This document shows positions 46,571-59,002 of a stretch of DNA of 64,000 nt, one piece after another (positions within the stretch are counted from its first letter, which is position 1; each line of letters begins with the position of its first letter). The notes below the pieces were generated by a model. The model did no database searches, was not told where the DNA came from, and saw only the letters and a program-made list of their open reading frames with translations. Source of the stretch: Terebella lapidaria (taxonomy: Eukaryota > Annelida > Polychaeta > Terebellida > Terebellidae); assembly GCA_949152475.1 (NCBI GenBank), contig OX424569.1, positions 25,713,950 to 25,777,949 of the forward strand, read 5' to 3'. The position numbers and the translations under genes are program-made.

Positions 46571-49500
46571 ATGAGACTAGAAGTGTTCCAGTTGATGTTT
46601 TGTTTGATCCTGGCGCGATCTGTAGCAGGTAAGATCATCAATGTGTTTTGAAATTGAATCTCTGCAATATTGGTACAACACTCAAGATAATTTCCCGGCT
46701 TCTATATCGTTGAAAACTCACGTAAAAACGACTAGGACCTTAACAATCAATTTTGCCAGAATAAATGAGTGTGTTTTCAATTATAATACAGTGTATTTTG
46801 TGAAAAAAGATGTTCCACTGACACGAAGATGTACTTGTTTCCCTAATTAGCTGCTCTCTTATTTCAAAGTGTAGCTGATGTTAATTGCATCATCGATAAA
46901 TATAAGTGAATGGTTGTGTAAAATATACAACAATGAACAATAGCATTTTCTTGATATGTGAAGCGTAACATTTTTAAAAAGTGAAACTGTGTTATTTTAA
47001 TGTTTACCAATTTCCTTTTCGATACGACATGTGATATCTTCTTGCAACTCCGAATATCTTTAGCTATATAGAATAATGTTTCTAGGCGAATGATCGTGTA
47101 AATGCGTATCCTTTGATAAGTGGAGTTGCTTGCGACAAAATGATGAAATTCCATTGCGACATATTTCTTATAATATTTTCTTGTAGAAATGATAGGCCTT
47201 GTTAGTCGCTACCACATATTACATAATACATACATGTATATGTCGCAATAAAATGTTTTGTTGAAAAAGGCTTAGATACATGTACATGCGATAAACAACA
47301 TGATGAATTAATCAACACCATGAAAAAAAGATACACTCGAGGCTTTCATAGATATATGAGAATCGATAATAACGTACATCAGTCACATGTCGCCGTGGCG
47401 AATTCATGTGTTTTTTCGTGTTTATGGTTCGCTGCTTGATGTGTCTGCAGCATTGTTCTCAAATTGAAGAAGGAATTTACTTATATGATGATAAACATGC
47501 TGATATTGGAATAGACCCCCACATTATGTGATAACTGTGATATTGGGCTGAAAATAATACTTGAAGTAACAACACGTTAAAATTTGAAAATAGGTTATCG
47601 TCATGTCCGAGATGGTATCAAACTGTAAGGAAAGAATACAACCCTATCCGCATTTCTTTCTGCAAAAAAGACTACTGTGAACATCCAGTCACTACTTATA
47701 TGCTGCATAGGAAACATGATCCATTCGAGTCAGGATACCATTATGACACAATGGTTCATACAGGACACTAATCAATCTTCTGATGGCCGTACTATATGTT
47801 GTTGTTGCACACAATGAACGGATCGTTTGAAGCAATAGTGCATCTCGATGTTAATGCCGAAGGTAGATGCTTTGCTATGCTTGCAGAATGCTCATCGATC
47901 TACAGGGTTGTCGATGGTGACATCTAAATTCATTTTTGTCGTTTTAGGGAAAGTATAGTATAGGATGCTAGAGCGAAGCACGTGTCTAGATATTTTTGGG
48001 TATGAATTTTCGTTTCGTATATCTATCTATTTATCATCGTTTTTATCAGCCATGCAGAGAATGAATTTAAAGTAGTATTACTATTGATCACAAATCCGTC
48101 GTTTATGCCAATTCAACATCCATTGAATTGCGTTCAAAAAGCAGTAGCAAACTGTAGATTGGGGACGATTGTAAGTCTACAGTTAACGTTTTACGTGTAG
48201 GCCCAAACCCAAAATGCAAGACGGCAAAGAATACAACCGCACGAACAGTGCACAGATTATATATAACTTTCCCCTTTTATTACATCACATTCCTATTAAT
48301 CGGACATGCATACACTGAGATACATTAAAAATATCCTTCCATCTCCCACCCCCTCTTCTCCAGCGATCACATGCCCCGACGGTTACACTGAGCGCGACTC
48401 GGAATCCTGCTACAAACTGGTCACGGACGCTCAGACGAGGACCGCGGCCCTTAATACATGCAAGTCTGAGGGATCCGGACTCCTTCAAATCCGGACACCC
48501 GCCGATAACGACTACTATGCGAACATCCTCACTGCAGAGGGCGTCACCACGGGCGCGTGGTTTGACCTGCAGTTGGAGAACATTAGTCATCCAGTCTGGC
48601 GATATATATACAGTGAGTATTACATTTCAGGTGTATAGAAACATAGGTGTAATAAAAAACATATTGATATTTATAGAATGACATAATTGCCAATATCAGG
48701 CTGCAGTTATATATCTCAATTACTAATATATTTTGTTTAAAAAGTATGACACTGGGTATTGATATGTGATGGGTTAGTTTCAATAGCGAAATGATGTCAT
48801 TTTTACTACTTCAAAACATGTCATCACAGAATCCAGTTGCAGCCTCTTGGAAGCCTGCTCTTTCATTGAACAATCAAAGTACACTTCCTCTATGGCAACC
48901 ATATTAGTTCTCTATATTCTATGTCACTGTAATGAAGAACTTGTTTTGAACACCAGCCTCTTGCCCTTGTTCCAGACGAGACTGACGTGGTTGTGGCTGA
49001 CCAGGGTTGTTACAAGTACGACTCCGCGGACACTGGCTTCGATAACGTAGACACAAGTGGCTCATTCTCCTCGAACAGCATAACGAGAGCCCTGTGTGCC
49101 CAGTTCTGCCAGAATAACAGCTACGAGGTCGCTGGACTCAACGTGAGTTTTGTGCATCTTCTTCGTCGTTAGACCCGTTGGACACAACTTGTTCAATGCA
49201 TTGCTCAGCATAGTTAAATTTTATGGCCACGTTTCTAATACAGCCAATACAACTGGTTCAAAACAGATTCATATTCAAGTTTTCTTGATGCCTGGACGGA
49301 AACTCATGCCTTGTCATTCTGATGTGCAAAGAATGACACATTTTCAATTTTCCACAATTATGTACACTTCTTTACCATGCCATACATCAGGTGGCCTTGT
49401 AACACGTGTTAACCTAGACATAAACAGGAGAGGTATGTCATATTATGCTTCCTTATACAGGCCGGTTTCAACTGTATGTGCGCCAACTCGACGTTCACTG

Positions 49501-51930
49501 ACGAGCGTTTCACGCAGGGTGATCGCAGTGGCTGTCATCTCGGATGTGATGGCGACCCTTCTGAGAGATGTGGCGGATATGGCTTCAACAACGTGATCCA
49601 GTTCGATGGAAGTAAGCAAGTTTCACCATTATGTGCGTAGATGGAATTAGTCTTTGGTTGTCGTCATTTAAACACTGACATGTAATTGTGTTATTCACTA
49701 TGGCTCAAGACTGCGCATGACAGAAATACACGAGATTCTTATATATAGTTCCTATTCAACGAAACTTCCAACCATTAAATATGCAGGAAAGTACCAGATA
49801 GTGCAAAACCAAATCGAAGTTGTAAAGAATACTTTTAAGATGGTAAGAATTCAATCTTTTCAGCTGGGTTCGACTCATGGGCCTCCAACCAACCTAACAA
49901 CGATGCAGGATACCAGACTTGTGGCTCGGTGGATATATTCGATAACAAGCAACTTAACGACCAGGAGTGCTACAGAGCGCGATATTACGTTTGCCAGAAT
50001 GGTAAGACACCAAGAAACCCCTTCATGCCCTATATATACATGACAATACGTGACAAGTACCTAAAAAATACTGCATATCTGAGTCAGATAACCTTGTAAG
50101 AAGATATATATATAAATCTTGAATTACAACAGTTATTTCTTTGGATTCTACCTAGAAGTATACCCTGATTAACATATCATGCCAAACTTGTAATTCAAAA
50201 CCACCTTTCGATCTGTATATGAAAAGCTGTAAACAAGAGTTCCACTATAACGTTTATAACAGATACAAGCTATTACCGAGTGGAGGTGATGAAGACATGG
50301 TTCAAGGCACGCTGGGACTGTATGCAGAACTATAATGGAGACCTGGCATACATCCCAGACGAGGCCACATGGCTCAGTGTCTTTTCACCAGTCACCAGCA
50401 ACTCGGGCTTCTACCACATAGGCCTGGCCAGTTTACTTTGGAAGTGGACTGGAGGTATGTGAACAACAACTACAACAACAACAAAAATCCTGAATAGTAA
50501 CAACTACATAGCACCAATGTCGTTCACTCAGCTCTTAATTGTTATTAATATGTCATTATAATCTCCATCATTATGAATATTATTGATATTATTATTTTCA
50601 TACAGGTGATCAACTGGCCTACTCCAACTGGGCACCTAATGAACCTAACAGCCCGGGCAGTCTCTGTGCTTTCATGGAGCTGGGCGGAGTCTGGAGTGAT
50701 GGTGATTGCGATAGTGCAACTTTCGCTCGGGGCTTCATCTGCGAGTCACATGGTGAGTCAGTTGGGCAGAGTTGCCTCATAGAGTTGGTGTCTGCTTGAG
50801 AAGTTTCCGTGTTGGGATATATGAAAGGTTCGCTGATCGAATCACAAATAGTCAAACGGTTGTTTTGGATGATATTGTGATATTTTCCATTTGCTATAAA
50901 TACTTACGTCGTCCAAAATGTGAATGAACAATGTTGCCATGAAATGCACAATGAGAATTGATTTGAAACAGGTGTTTCGAACTCCACGACTGCGGCTCCC
51001 ACGAGTAGCACCCAGAGTGTCACCCAAGGTAACACTGGCTCCACGGCTACGCCTAATAACAGTCCAGCTTCACCGGCTACAAACACAGGCACTACCACTG
51101 TGGCAGGGGCTACACCTACCCCAGCCTCCAACACGCCCATGGCAACCACCCCAACTCCCATAGCAACACCAAGCACGACCCCTGCTAACCCCACACCAGT
51201 TGCCACGCCAACCACAGCGACCACAGTGGCTGGGCAAACTCCAGGTTTGTTCTACCATCCGTGTATGTAATATACTTCCAAGATCCAGTCTCTCTCACAC
51301 TAAGGAATAAGGAAAGGAAACATATTTCACAGAAGTATCTCACAGAATGTGGACTGACAACAGATATATGAATGACATGTGTACATTCACATTTATAATA
51401 AGTGTGTGCATTGTTTCTTCTCATGAATTTCAGCGCCAACTCCAACTCCAAATCCAACACCTACACCTGCAACTCCAACTTCAGGAAATCCCACCCCAAC
51501 TCCTGCCCATACCCCTACCCCTGCAGCCACTCCCACACCTGCCCGCACCCCTGTCCCTGTCTCCCTTATCAACGATTACAACGACAACACCACGAGCATA
51601 CCTGGCAACATAACCTTAGTAACTGCAGACACTGGTGCTTCGTCAAGCGAGGACGGTCTCTCAACACTCATGATTGGTTAGTATGTTGGTGTTTAAATAT
51701 CCCAGTTTTAAGTGGTATCTTACAAATACTGTTCAACTAGTGACATTCAATATACTGGCCAATACAGGTATATTCGTTATTTGCTACATGCAATTATTTA
51801 TTGTTTTGCAGTGATAATCGTTCTAGTCATCCTGCTTGTGATCGTCATTATTATCATCCTTGTGGTGTTGCTGTGTCACTACAAGAAGAAAAATGAGAAG
51901 TACGCAGATACAATCTTCCCAGTAAAATGA
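46571..51930 (+). CDS. Transmembrane receptor: CTLD split by a WSC domain, second CTLD, mucin-like stalk
   Basis: Ten exons: 46571-46628, 48364-48612, 48976-49142, 49461-49611, 49864-50001, 50263-50454, 50606-50752, 50972-51244, 51434-51676 and 51812-51930, with all phases agreeing (578 aa). Exon 1 is a signal peptide (FQLMFCLILARSVA). CTLD 1 starts in exon 2 (CPDGY...ESCYKL, LNTC) and finishes in exon 5 (SWASNQPNND, TCGSVD, NDQEC, YYVCQN). Between them exons 3-4 encode a WSC domain (QGCYKYDS, RALCAQFCQNNSYEVAGL, FNCMCANS, ERCGGYG). CTLD 2 is exons 6-7, with EPN (mannose-type) and WSD in place of WND. Exons 8-9 are a Thr/Pro-rich, probably O-glycosylated stalk. Exon 10 is a Val/Ile/Leu-rich membrane helix and a short tail. 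A cell-surface carbohydrate-binding role is inferred from the domains. Confidence 0.9.
48976..49611 (+). other. WSC domain cassette (exons 3-4, phase 1-1)
   Basis: The two exons encode a cysteine-rich WSC domain, a putative glycan-binding module. Together they start and end in phase 1 and can be removed without breaking the frame. Exon 2 spliced directly to exon 5 would restore a continuous CTLD. Lengths are 167 and 151 bp. Confidence 0.85.
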
Positions 51931-51934
51931 TATA

Positions 51935-52062
51935 CAGTGGTCCCCCTCAGATAAGACCTCCCTCTATAAAGATGTACCCTTTGCATGACTTTTTCTCGTA
52001 GCGATTGGATAAGACCTTAATTTTGTGGTGGAAGGGTAGGTCTTATCTGAGGAGAACCACTG
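51935..52062. mobile_element. Short MITE (pogo/Tigger-like ends) in the last intron
   Basis: A 128-bp hairpin with ends CAGTGGTCCCCCTCAGATAA / TTATCTGAGGAGAACCACTG, flanked by TA at 51933-51934 and 52063-52064. CAGTGG ends and a TA target are typical of pogo/Tigger elements. It starts 5 bp after the short-form stop codon, inside the sequence that is intron in the long form. Confidence 0.88.
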
Positions 52063-52183
52063 TATTGCCAAGAAATCAACAACTTCTAGTATCATGCTTT
52101 CTTTGATCGGCTTCTTCTCAAGCATTTTAATTGACTTACTTACTTGCGTCCGTGGCTTCAAATCACTTCTCTTCATTTTGCAG

Positions 52184-52322
52184 GGAGAACAAAGTTAGAG
52201 ATGGTTACATGTATGACGGCCGGCCGAATGCTCCTGTCCCGTACAGCGGGGCTCTAGGGACGACTGACTACCCAGCGACTGCACCGGCTGCTGACTCAGA
52301 AGCAGTATGTGTGCCAGAGTAG
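52184..52322 (+). CDS. Alternative last exon of the lectin receptor (long cytoplasmic tail)
   Basis: Exon 10 contains a donor AA|GTACGC at 51899/51900. Using it, exon 10 joins CAG|G at 52184 in frame and adds a tail ENKVRDGYMYDGRPNAPVPY... ending CVPE at stop 52320-52322 (614 aa in total). The tail has two YxxD/YS-type tyrosines. Without this splice, exon 10 ends in ADTIFPVK. Both ends look genuine; which is used is unknown. Confidence 0.7.
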
Positions 52323-54270
52323 TATATTACATTTGTATACAACACAATCAGTAGTAATATCAGAACAGAAATACAACGATCTCAGGTATTTGTTTTATCG
52401 AAGTTTGGGTAATAGTGCATATATTTATACACGATGGACAGTTGTACAATAATACACGGAGCTCAAAAAGAAGAGGCTCTGTAGGATAACATTACATGTA
52501 CATCTTGATATATACATATCTTGCTCTAGAACACCCATTATCATAGAGTGTATATGTTTCTTGCAGCCTCCTTAAAAAGGAAGACACATCTGGATACGAC
52601 CGATGCTGTGTGAGTTATGACACCAATACTTAAAGGGTGCCAAAGTAGATTGTTGTTCTCACCACTGAACGGCTGCATTATGACAACAATATCATAATGT
52701 TAACATGTACGTCAACGCTAAAGTAATTGCTATTGCTTAACTGGTCTCGGTTTAGAAAATATAAATATTATAACAGTGAAATCTGACTTCAAGTTCGCAG
52801 GGCATATTATAGCAATATCATGGACTATGATAAATTTGTTTCAAATGGTTGTCTTTATAAGAATAAGTGTGTCGCTATATGCTTTTATCACAAATGAAGC
52901 AACTTTCGCGTAGATGTAAAGTCTGAGATGCTTTGGCACCATGTAATTATTTACTTGAAGGTTTCCTTGCTATAACAATCTGCATCTGTGTTAACTGGCC
53001 ATTAATTGTATGAAAGGTCAATGAATGGTCTTGAATTTCGACTTATGGTTCAGCGTGACGAGATGCTTGATTAGATTTCTTTGGGTGTACATAACCTGTA
53101 GCATTGATGATAATGTTTATCGATGATCCGCGACTGCTTGCCTAACTCCCACTTGGACCAATCTGCAATGGCGGTGAATCGCTAATCTGTCAGGAACAAA
53201 TATATTTCACTTCCGGAATGCATAACGTTTCTATGTCACGGGTGCGTACTGAAGTATGGTCATTACTACTGCTAGGGCTGGAAAGTCACGTGACGTTGCG
53301 GTGTGATTGCGGTGGCAAACAAACATACACCTTTTGTGTTACCTGAGTAATTGACTTCTGAATAATATGCTTACTAATCGCAATAAACAAAGATGTACAA
53401 TATCTGTTTGTCACTAGAATCACACCGTGACGGCACGTGAAATCCAGCGAAAACTATAGTACGTGTCCACCTTTTATTACGGTAATTGATGGTTATAGGG
53501 TAAACTGTAGAATTGTATGGTTTGGAAGAAATACGTGTATGCACTTGCGTCTCCAAACCGTTTCTCAGCCTGCAATCATTTATCAATTATCGAGTGTATT
53601 GATTCTAAATGTGCAATATATTAATAATGTTCTCGTCGTTGGTTATTAGATATTGAATGTAGATATATCAATTTGTTGTTTGATCTGATCTCGTGTAATC
53701 TAATAATTATAATCTTTGTTTTAACACCATACTTGTTGTTTACATTTTAATATTTTATAAATTACACAATGTCTCTAAATGTTTATATACATACATACAT
53801 TTATTGCAAAGTGTAAACTATTTGGATTTTGGATACACGCAAGCATGTCTTGTGAATATTGTATGTTTCGTGCCATATAATAACATGTCTTGTTTTGTAT
53901 TGATCTCACGAATGATATTCGTATTGTATAAATCTAAGCTTGTTATTAGAATCAGCTGCTCTGTATGTATATATTTTTTCATGAAGTGTACATTAGGTGC
54001 TTATCGGCAACTTAGCAGTACTTCTATATTGTTTTAAAATGCATCATTATAACAATTCATTGTATTTACATGTATGCATGCGCATGTGTCTGTGAATTTC
54101 TGAGCGTTTTGCGAGTGTTTGGTTGTGATCATAGCAATTGCTCAGTTTTGCTGGCGCCATTTGTAAATCGGTTGTGATATGACTGTGTACATATGTAATA
54201 TATTTAGATATTCATATTATTGTACATTATTGCCATGGATGTTATACTTAATAAATTATTTTTTAATTAT
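52323..54270 (+). other. Probable 3' untranslated region of the lectin receptor
   Basis: AT-rich non-coding sequence to an AATAAA at 54250-54255. A possible further exon begins after TTTCTTGCAG at 52567, but its frame closes at once or within 14 codons. Confidence 0.45.
54250..54255 (+). terminator. Candidate polyadenylation signal
   Basis: AATAAA in an AT-rich context, about 1.9 kb after the long-form stop. Other signals may lie upstream. Confidence 0.4.
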
Positions 54271-54479
54271 ATGTAAATTGTTCACTGCAGACAAATACCT
54301 GTCTATAGACTATGCAAATACTAATCCCCACTGCACAATAACGTTTGACACATACTGAATATATATTGAAAGCAAAATTTCCGGGTGAGTTGCGTACGTA
54401 GAAACGGGGAAAAAACCTAGGTCGAAAGTGGATGTACTGTATATTCCCTAAGTGCACGACATGTGAGCTTCTTCGTTTA

Positions 54480-55700
54480 GTGCCCTCTCCCAAATGTATG
54501 ATATAAATGCAGATGACAAATCCATGAGGGAACAATCAGGTTTAGATGTCAAACTGCAGTGTCACTGTCTTCCTTTACTGCAACACGCATGACAATCCAC
54601 ATAAATACGTCGTCTAGGTACATGCATAATTCAAGCCTTCATGTAGGTTTGCCGTGGAATTAATATCATGTGAATGTATGACACAATATAGGCACATCAC
54701 ATGAAAGAATTCAAATATACTAGCATTTCACTAACAACATTGACGTATTCGATGATTATGATTAATACGGCTTTTATGTGTCTGAATATGTTTATTCTAA
54801 ATCTGCTTCTCTGCTTACAATCATGTATACATGTATGTCACTGAAATATCCGTCAGTAGCTCAACTCACATACCCTCAAAAAATCAAATGTCTGACAGAG
54901 AGCAAATGTACTTGATATCCCACTTAGGCATCATCGGATCTAGTACATTGAGGTGATTGAAGTATGCAAATCTATTCCTGACGAGCAAAACAAAACCCAT
55001 GAACCAAACTCAAGCATCCGGAATCTTTCATGTTATGTATGGAATTACAAAACCAGTATTGCCAAGTACTAGTACTTTCCATAAATGTCCTTCACAACCA
55101 CACTATATTGACATTTCAGTATGTGAAGTTCACTAGACGTGCTATAGTATAGGCCTATTGGTGACAATTCTCTGGTCAGTAACATATGTAGGAAATATTT
55201 TGTACATACCAAATATTGATGTCATGAATGCATATGACAACTCCACGGGAGAGAATAATCGGGTTCAGCTGTCAAACGGCAGTGTCACAGTCTTCATTCA
55301 ATGTCAGGCTGAGAATCTACATGACTACCTCATCTAGCCACATACATAATTCAAATGTGGTCTATTTTTCCGTGAACTATAGTGTATTGTGAACGTCACA
55401 ATTGCACGTCACAATTTAGACGCATTGCATGGAACTTGTTTATATGTTAGCGACGCGTGTGCGCTTTTTTCTGTCAAAAACATATAGGTTTCCCACACTC
55501 CCACAGGTTCAACAAAGAAAAAAAAAGATCTTTGATATTGCGCTTGTTAGTCATACATCCTCAGATCCGATAGATCTAGGCAGGTTTTACATCGCTTCAC
55601 AGCTGAGAACATATAATGCAGATGTTTCCAGTTTTGGAGACGAATCAACATGGTCAGCACCGATGTAGTAAAACATATAATACACGTGTATGTGTATGTA
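54480..55700. repeat. Decayed tandem array, blocks 1 and 2 (first unit)
   Basis: Block 1 (GACAA-TCC...GAGGGAACAATCAGGTTTA...GTCAAAC..CAGTGTCAC) occurs at about 54487-54650 and 55230-55370. Block 2 (GGAGACGAATCAACATG-TCAGCA) occurs at about 55555-55690. Both recur at 59.9-61.3 kb. No conserved frame was found. Confidence 0.65.
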
Positions 55701-55830
55701 ATCAACTTGTTCGAACGAAGTATCAACATAATACCACAAATACAACCTGATTCCGATGATGACAATAGTAAACTTGAAATACAACATCTTTTACAGAAAA
55801 CAAAAACCATACAAAAATATTCGCATTTAA

Positions 55831-56563
55831 GGTTGTTCGCTCCTTTTGGAACCAAGCAGAGGGGCTAAAATTTGTTTAATGTTTTTTAGACTTTCAAACA
55901 ATCATCAATATGATATCGTGCATTACAAGACAGCAAATTCGGGTTAAATATTTTGCTTAGTGTGGAATTATGGGTAATTTTACCCCCAAAATACCAGGAA
56001 AATGGGTCATTTTGGGCCATTTTCACTATAATCAATATTTAATGAAAACCTGTGAATAGATATCGTGTATGCTTATCAACGAACTGCTGTGCATGTTTTT
56101 GATAGAAGAATATATGGGGGTCACCATGCTTAATTTCCTTATACAGGCATCCATATGAGTCCAGATCAGAAAATTTCACCTGAATTTGTTGAAATTTTGA
56201 TAAAATTCACTGACATTCACAAATATGACAACCTATAACAGAAAAAAATAGCATGGTGACCCCCATATTTTTTCTATCAAAAACATACATATCGATTCGT
56301 TGATAAACAAGCAAAAATTTAGAGAAATCTATTTCCAGGTTTTCATCAAATATTGATTGTAGTGAAAATGGCCAAAAAATGACCCATTTTGATGGTATTT
56401 TGGGAGTGAAATTACCCATAATTCCACAAAAGACAATATTTGATCCGAATTTTCTGTTTTCGAATGCACAATATCATATTGATAATTGTTTAAAAGTCTG
56501 AAAATCATCAAACGAATTTTAAATTTTAGCCCCTCTGCTTGGGTCCAAAGGGAGCAAACATCC
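55831..56563. mobile_element. 733-bp fold-back element with TTAA target
   Basis: Arms of about 320 bp: GGTTGTTCGCTCCTTTTGGA at the left mirrors the right end GGAGCAAACATCC. Shared arm parts include AAGCAGAGGGGCTAAAATTT, GGAATTATGGGTAATTTT, AAAATGGGTCATTTT and ATGGGGGTCACCATGC. Flanked by TTAA at 55827-55830 and 56564-56567, the target of Kolobok and piggyBac-type transposases. It is non-coding and splits block 2 from block 3 of the surrounding array. Confidence 0.88.
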
Positions 56564-57080
56564 TTAAATCCATACCGATATTATATGGGACATACTGAGT
56601 ATAAAATATATGTGTGCCTACTATACGCTTGATAGCATTAGTATACATCTGCCCAATAAATAACCTATCAAAACAATTTAGAAAGCCAGAACAAGTTCAG
56701 TGAAATAGGTGTTTGACAAGTACATACATGTGAATGCTAAATCTCAAGACAGTCTGACTATTGTCAAACCATCGCCTTCATATATTGAATTATATGAATA
56801 AATTGAACCCCCATAAAACCACGGTGTCCCAACATGAATGTATGAAAATGATATTACATCATGGTAAATTGGTCAAGTCTTTGTTTGACAGCTCATTATC
56901 AGTACGCTCATTTTGACATTATTGCATGACGCTGTATTATGACAATGTGCCATTTTTTTCCAAACGATGTCATCTCCATTGTTCAGGCGTTATTACTGTC
57001 AGCAATCTATGAATACATATCAAATCAAAGTTGACTGTAGGAACACACACTATTCATATGTGAAATCGGTTCAACTAGTA

Positions 57081-57631
57081 CGGAGCCTCTGAGAGGACAA
57101 GAAATTTTTTTGGCACATTGTTATTGGGTTCCCTCGCAATATTATTGCGTTCCCTCACAATAATATTGCGTTCCCTCGCAATATTATCGCGTTCCATCGC
57201 ATTCCGGATCGCGTTCTCTCGCAATCTTATTGCGTTCCCTCGCATTCCGGATCGCGTTCCCTCGCAATCTTATTGCGTTCCCTCGCAATCCGGATCGCGT
57301 TCCCTCGCGATCTTATTGCGTTCCCTCGCAATCCGGATCGCGTTCCCTCGCGATCTTATCGCGTTCCCTCGCATTCCAGATCGCGTTCCCTCGCATTGTG
57401 CTGACGCCAATGACTTCTGAGAAGGTTATTCTGCAAGATCGCGAGGGAACGCGATCCGGAAGGCGAGGGATCGCGATCCGGATTGCGAGGGAATGCAATA
57501 AGATCGCGAGGGAACGCGATCCGGAATGCGAGGGAACGCGATAATATTGCGAGGGAACGCAATATTATTGCGAGGGAACGCAATAACCATATGTCAAAAA
57601 CTATTTCTTCTATGTCCTTTCAGCGGCTCCG
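57081..57631. mobile_element. Fold-back element, TACGGAGCC family, copy 1
   Basis: The ends CGGAGCCTCTGAGAGGACA and the inverse of CGGAGCCGCTGAAAGGACA are flanked by TA at 57079-57080 and 57632-57633. Inside, a unit of about 22 bp (GCGTTCCCTCGCAATC-) is repeated in one orientation to about 57400, then inverted after a GACGCCAATGACTTCTGAGA spacer. Frames such as SLAFRIAFPRNLIAFPR are repeat translations. Confidence 0.88.
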
Positions 57632-57639
57632 TACTAGCC

Positions 57640-57920
57640 AACTTAGGCGAACTTAGTGTAACTTACCACAACTTACCTGAGCGTTTCATAGCGTTGCATA
57701 ACGCAGCCTAGCTTTCAAAAACGTACTTTTCCAAACGTCGAGAATTTTTCAATATGTCCAAAATTTCCGACGAACTTTAATTTTCCAAGCGTTCACCAGC
57801 GTACACCGACTTTCACCAACTCATCATTTTCCAACAACTTTTACCAACGATTACCAACGTTTGCCAATACGTCGGTAAACGTCGGCCCAAACGCTATAGT
57901 GTGAATTCACCTTAATAGAG
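57640..57920. repeat. Repeat with CCAACGTTTGCC / CCCAAACGCTATAGTGTGAA, copy 1
   Basis: Shares a terminal stretch (CCCAAACGCTATAGTGTGAAT-CACCTT) and internal CCAACTT/ACGTTTG words with 59575-59895. Both copies directly follow a TACGGAGCC fold-back element, so they probably belong to one composite or host repeat. Confidence 0.65.
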
Positions 57921-59002
57921 TACATTACGTTTATTTTGTACAGGAACATGTGTATAGAAGAAACATTTCACACAAAAACATTCACAAAAAGCAAATATAT
58001 TTGATACTGATCAGAATAAGTTCATTAAATCTGTGTGTGCTTTCATGTAGAATATGAATTTGCACATTTGAATTCTCGATATCACAGTGAACACTACTAA
58101 ATATACTTTGATATTCGTTTCATGTAATAATCGTAATATACCAGGTGTTATATAGTGCTTTAATGGGCTTAATGTATTTCAAATTATGATATATGACATG
58201 CATATTTGGTAAAGGACTAGAAGACTTGTGAACTATATGTGGCTAGATGACGTATTCGTGTAGATTCTCAGGCTGACATTGAATGAAGACTGTGACACTG
58301 CAGGAAATATTGTTCATGTTCAATATAGGTGACTCCAGATATTTGAATGACAATATGATGTGGTTGGAAAGTACATGTAGAATCAACGTACTTTATAATG
58401 ATATACATAATACTTAGATCTGCTTATTTCCGAAACTCGAGTTAGGTTTACGGGTTTTGGTTTGCTAATCTGGAATGAATAATTTGTAGTAATAGCACTG
58501 GACCTGGACAAACTGGACACTGGACATTGTATCGTCCGTGATAGTATACGTATCAGTCTTCCAGTAATATAAGCAGAACGAACCCTGACGAAACCTGCAA
58601 TGCTGTATACTTAAATCCAGGTTTGTTCACACAGCCCTGTCTTTAGCAGTAGGCTACCACATCAATCGAGAAGTCTAGCGGAAATAGTTCATATCTCAGA
58701 AGGAGTCAAGAAAGCCAATAAAAAATCGACCTTCGTGGACAATCAAAGACACTTCAAACATCATTTAATTATCTATGTCAACAGATCCATTGGAGTCTCT
58801 CGCTTTGATTAACCCAATAATCCATATCTATACGACAGTACACTACTGGTATAGTCATGCAAAGTGGGAATATTTTGCTTTGCATGATGTAACTCGAAGT
58901 TGAATCTGTGGTATTTTCAATGAGGCAACAAAATGTAACGTTATTGTGGGTAGAATTGCGTTGAACAAAAGTAGTATGATATGCCGCATCTACTGTAAAC
59001 TA
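57921..59002. other. Intergenic; inverted piece of array block 1, no gene seen
   Basis: At 58260-58304 TAGATTCTCAGGCTGACATT and the following bases are the reverse complement of array sequence at 55280-55320. Otherwise AT-rich without coding signal. Confidence 0.5.

Noticed and set aside
48285..48590. Minus-strand frame opposite lectin exon 2
   Set aside because: Antisense shadow of a conserved CTLD exon.
52567..52620. A twelfth exon of the lectin receptor
   Set aside because: A TTTCTTGCAG acceptor is present and a GTATGT donor exists in exon 11, but the joined frame stops after two codons; too weak to annotate.
57118..57583. Overlapping frames of the type SLAFRIAFPRNLIAFPR
   Set aside because: Produced by the 22-bp tandem unit of the fold-back element on both strands.
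57081..57631. CRISPR-like array of short repeats
   Set aside because: Units are contiguous without unique spacers, flip orientation, and sit in a TA-flanked element of an animal genome.
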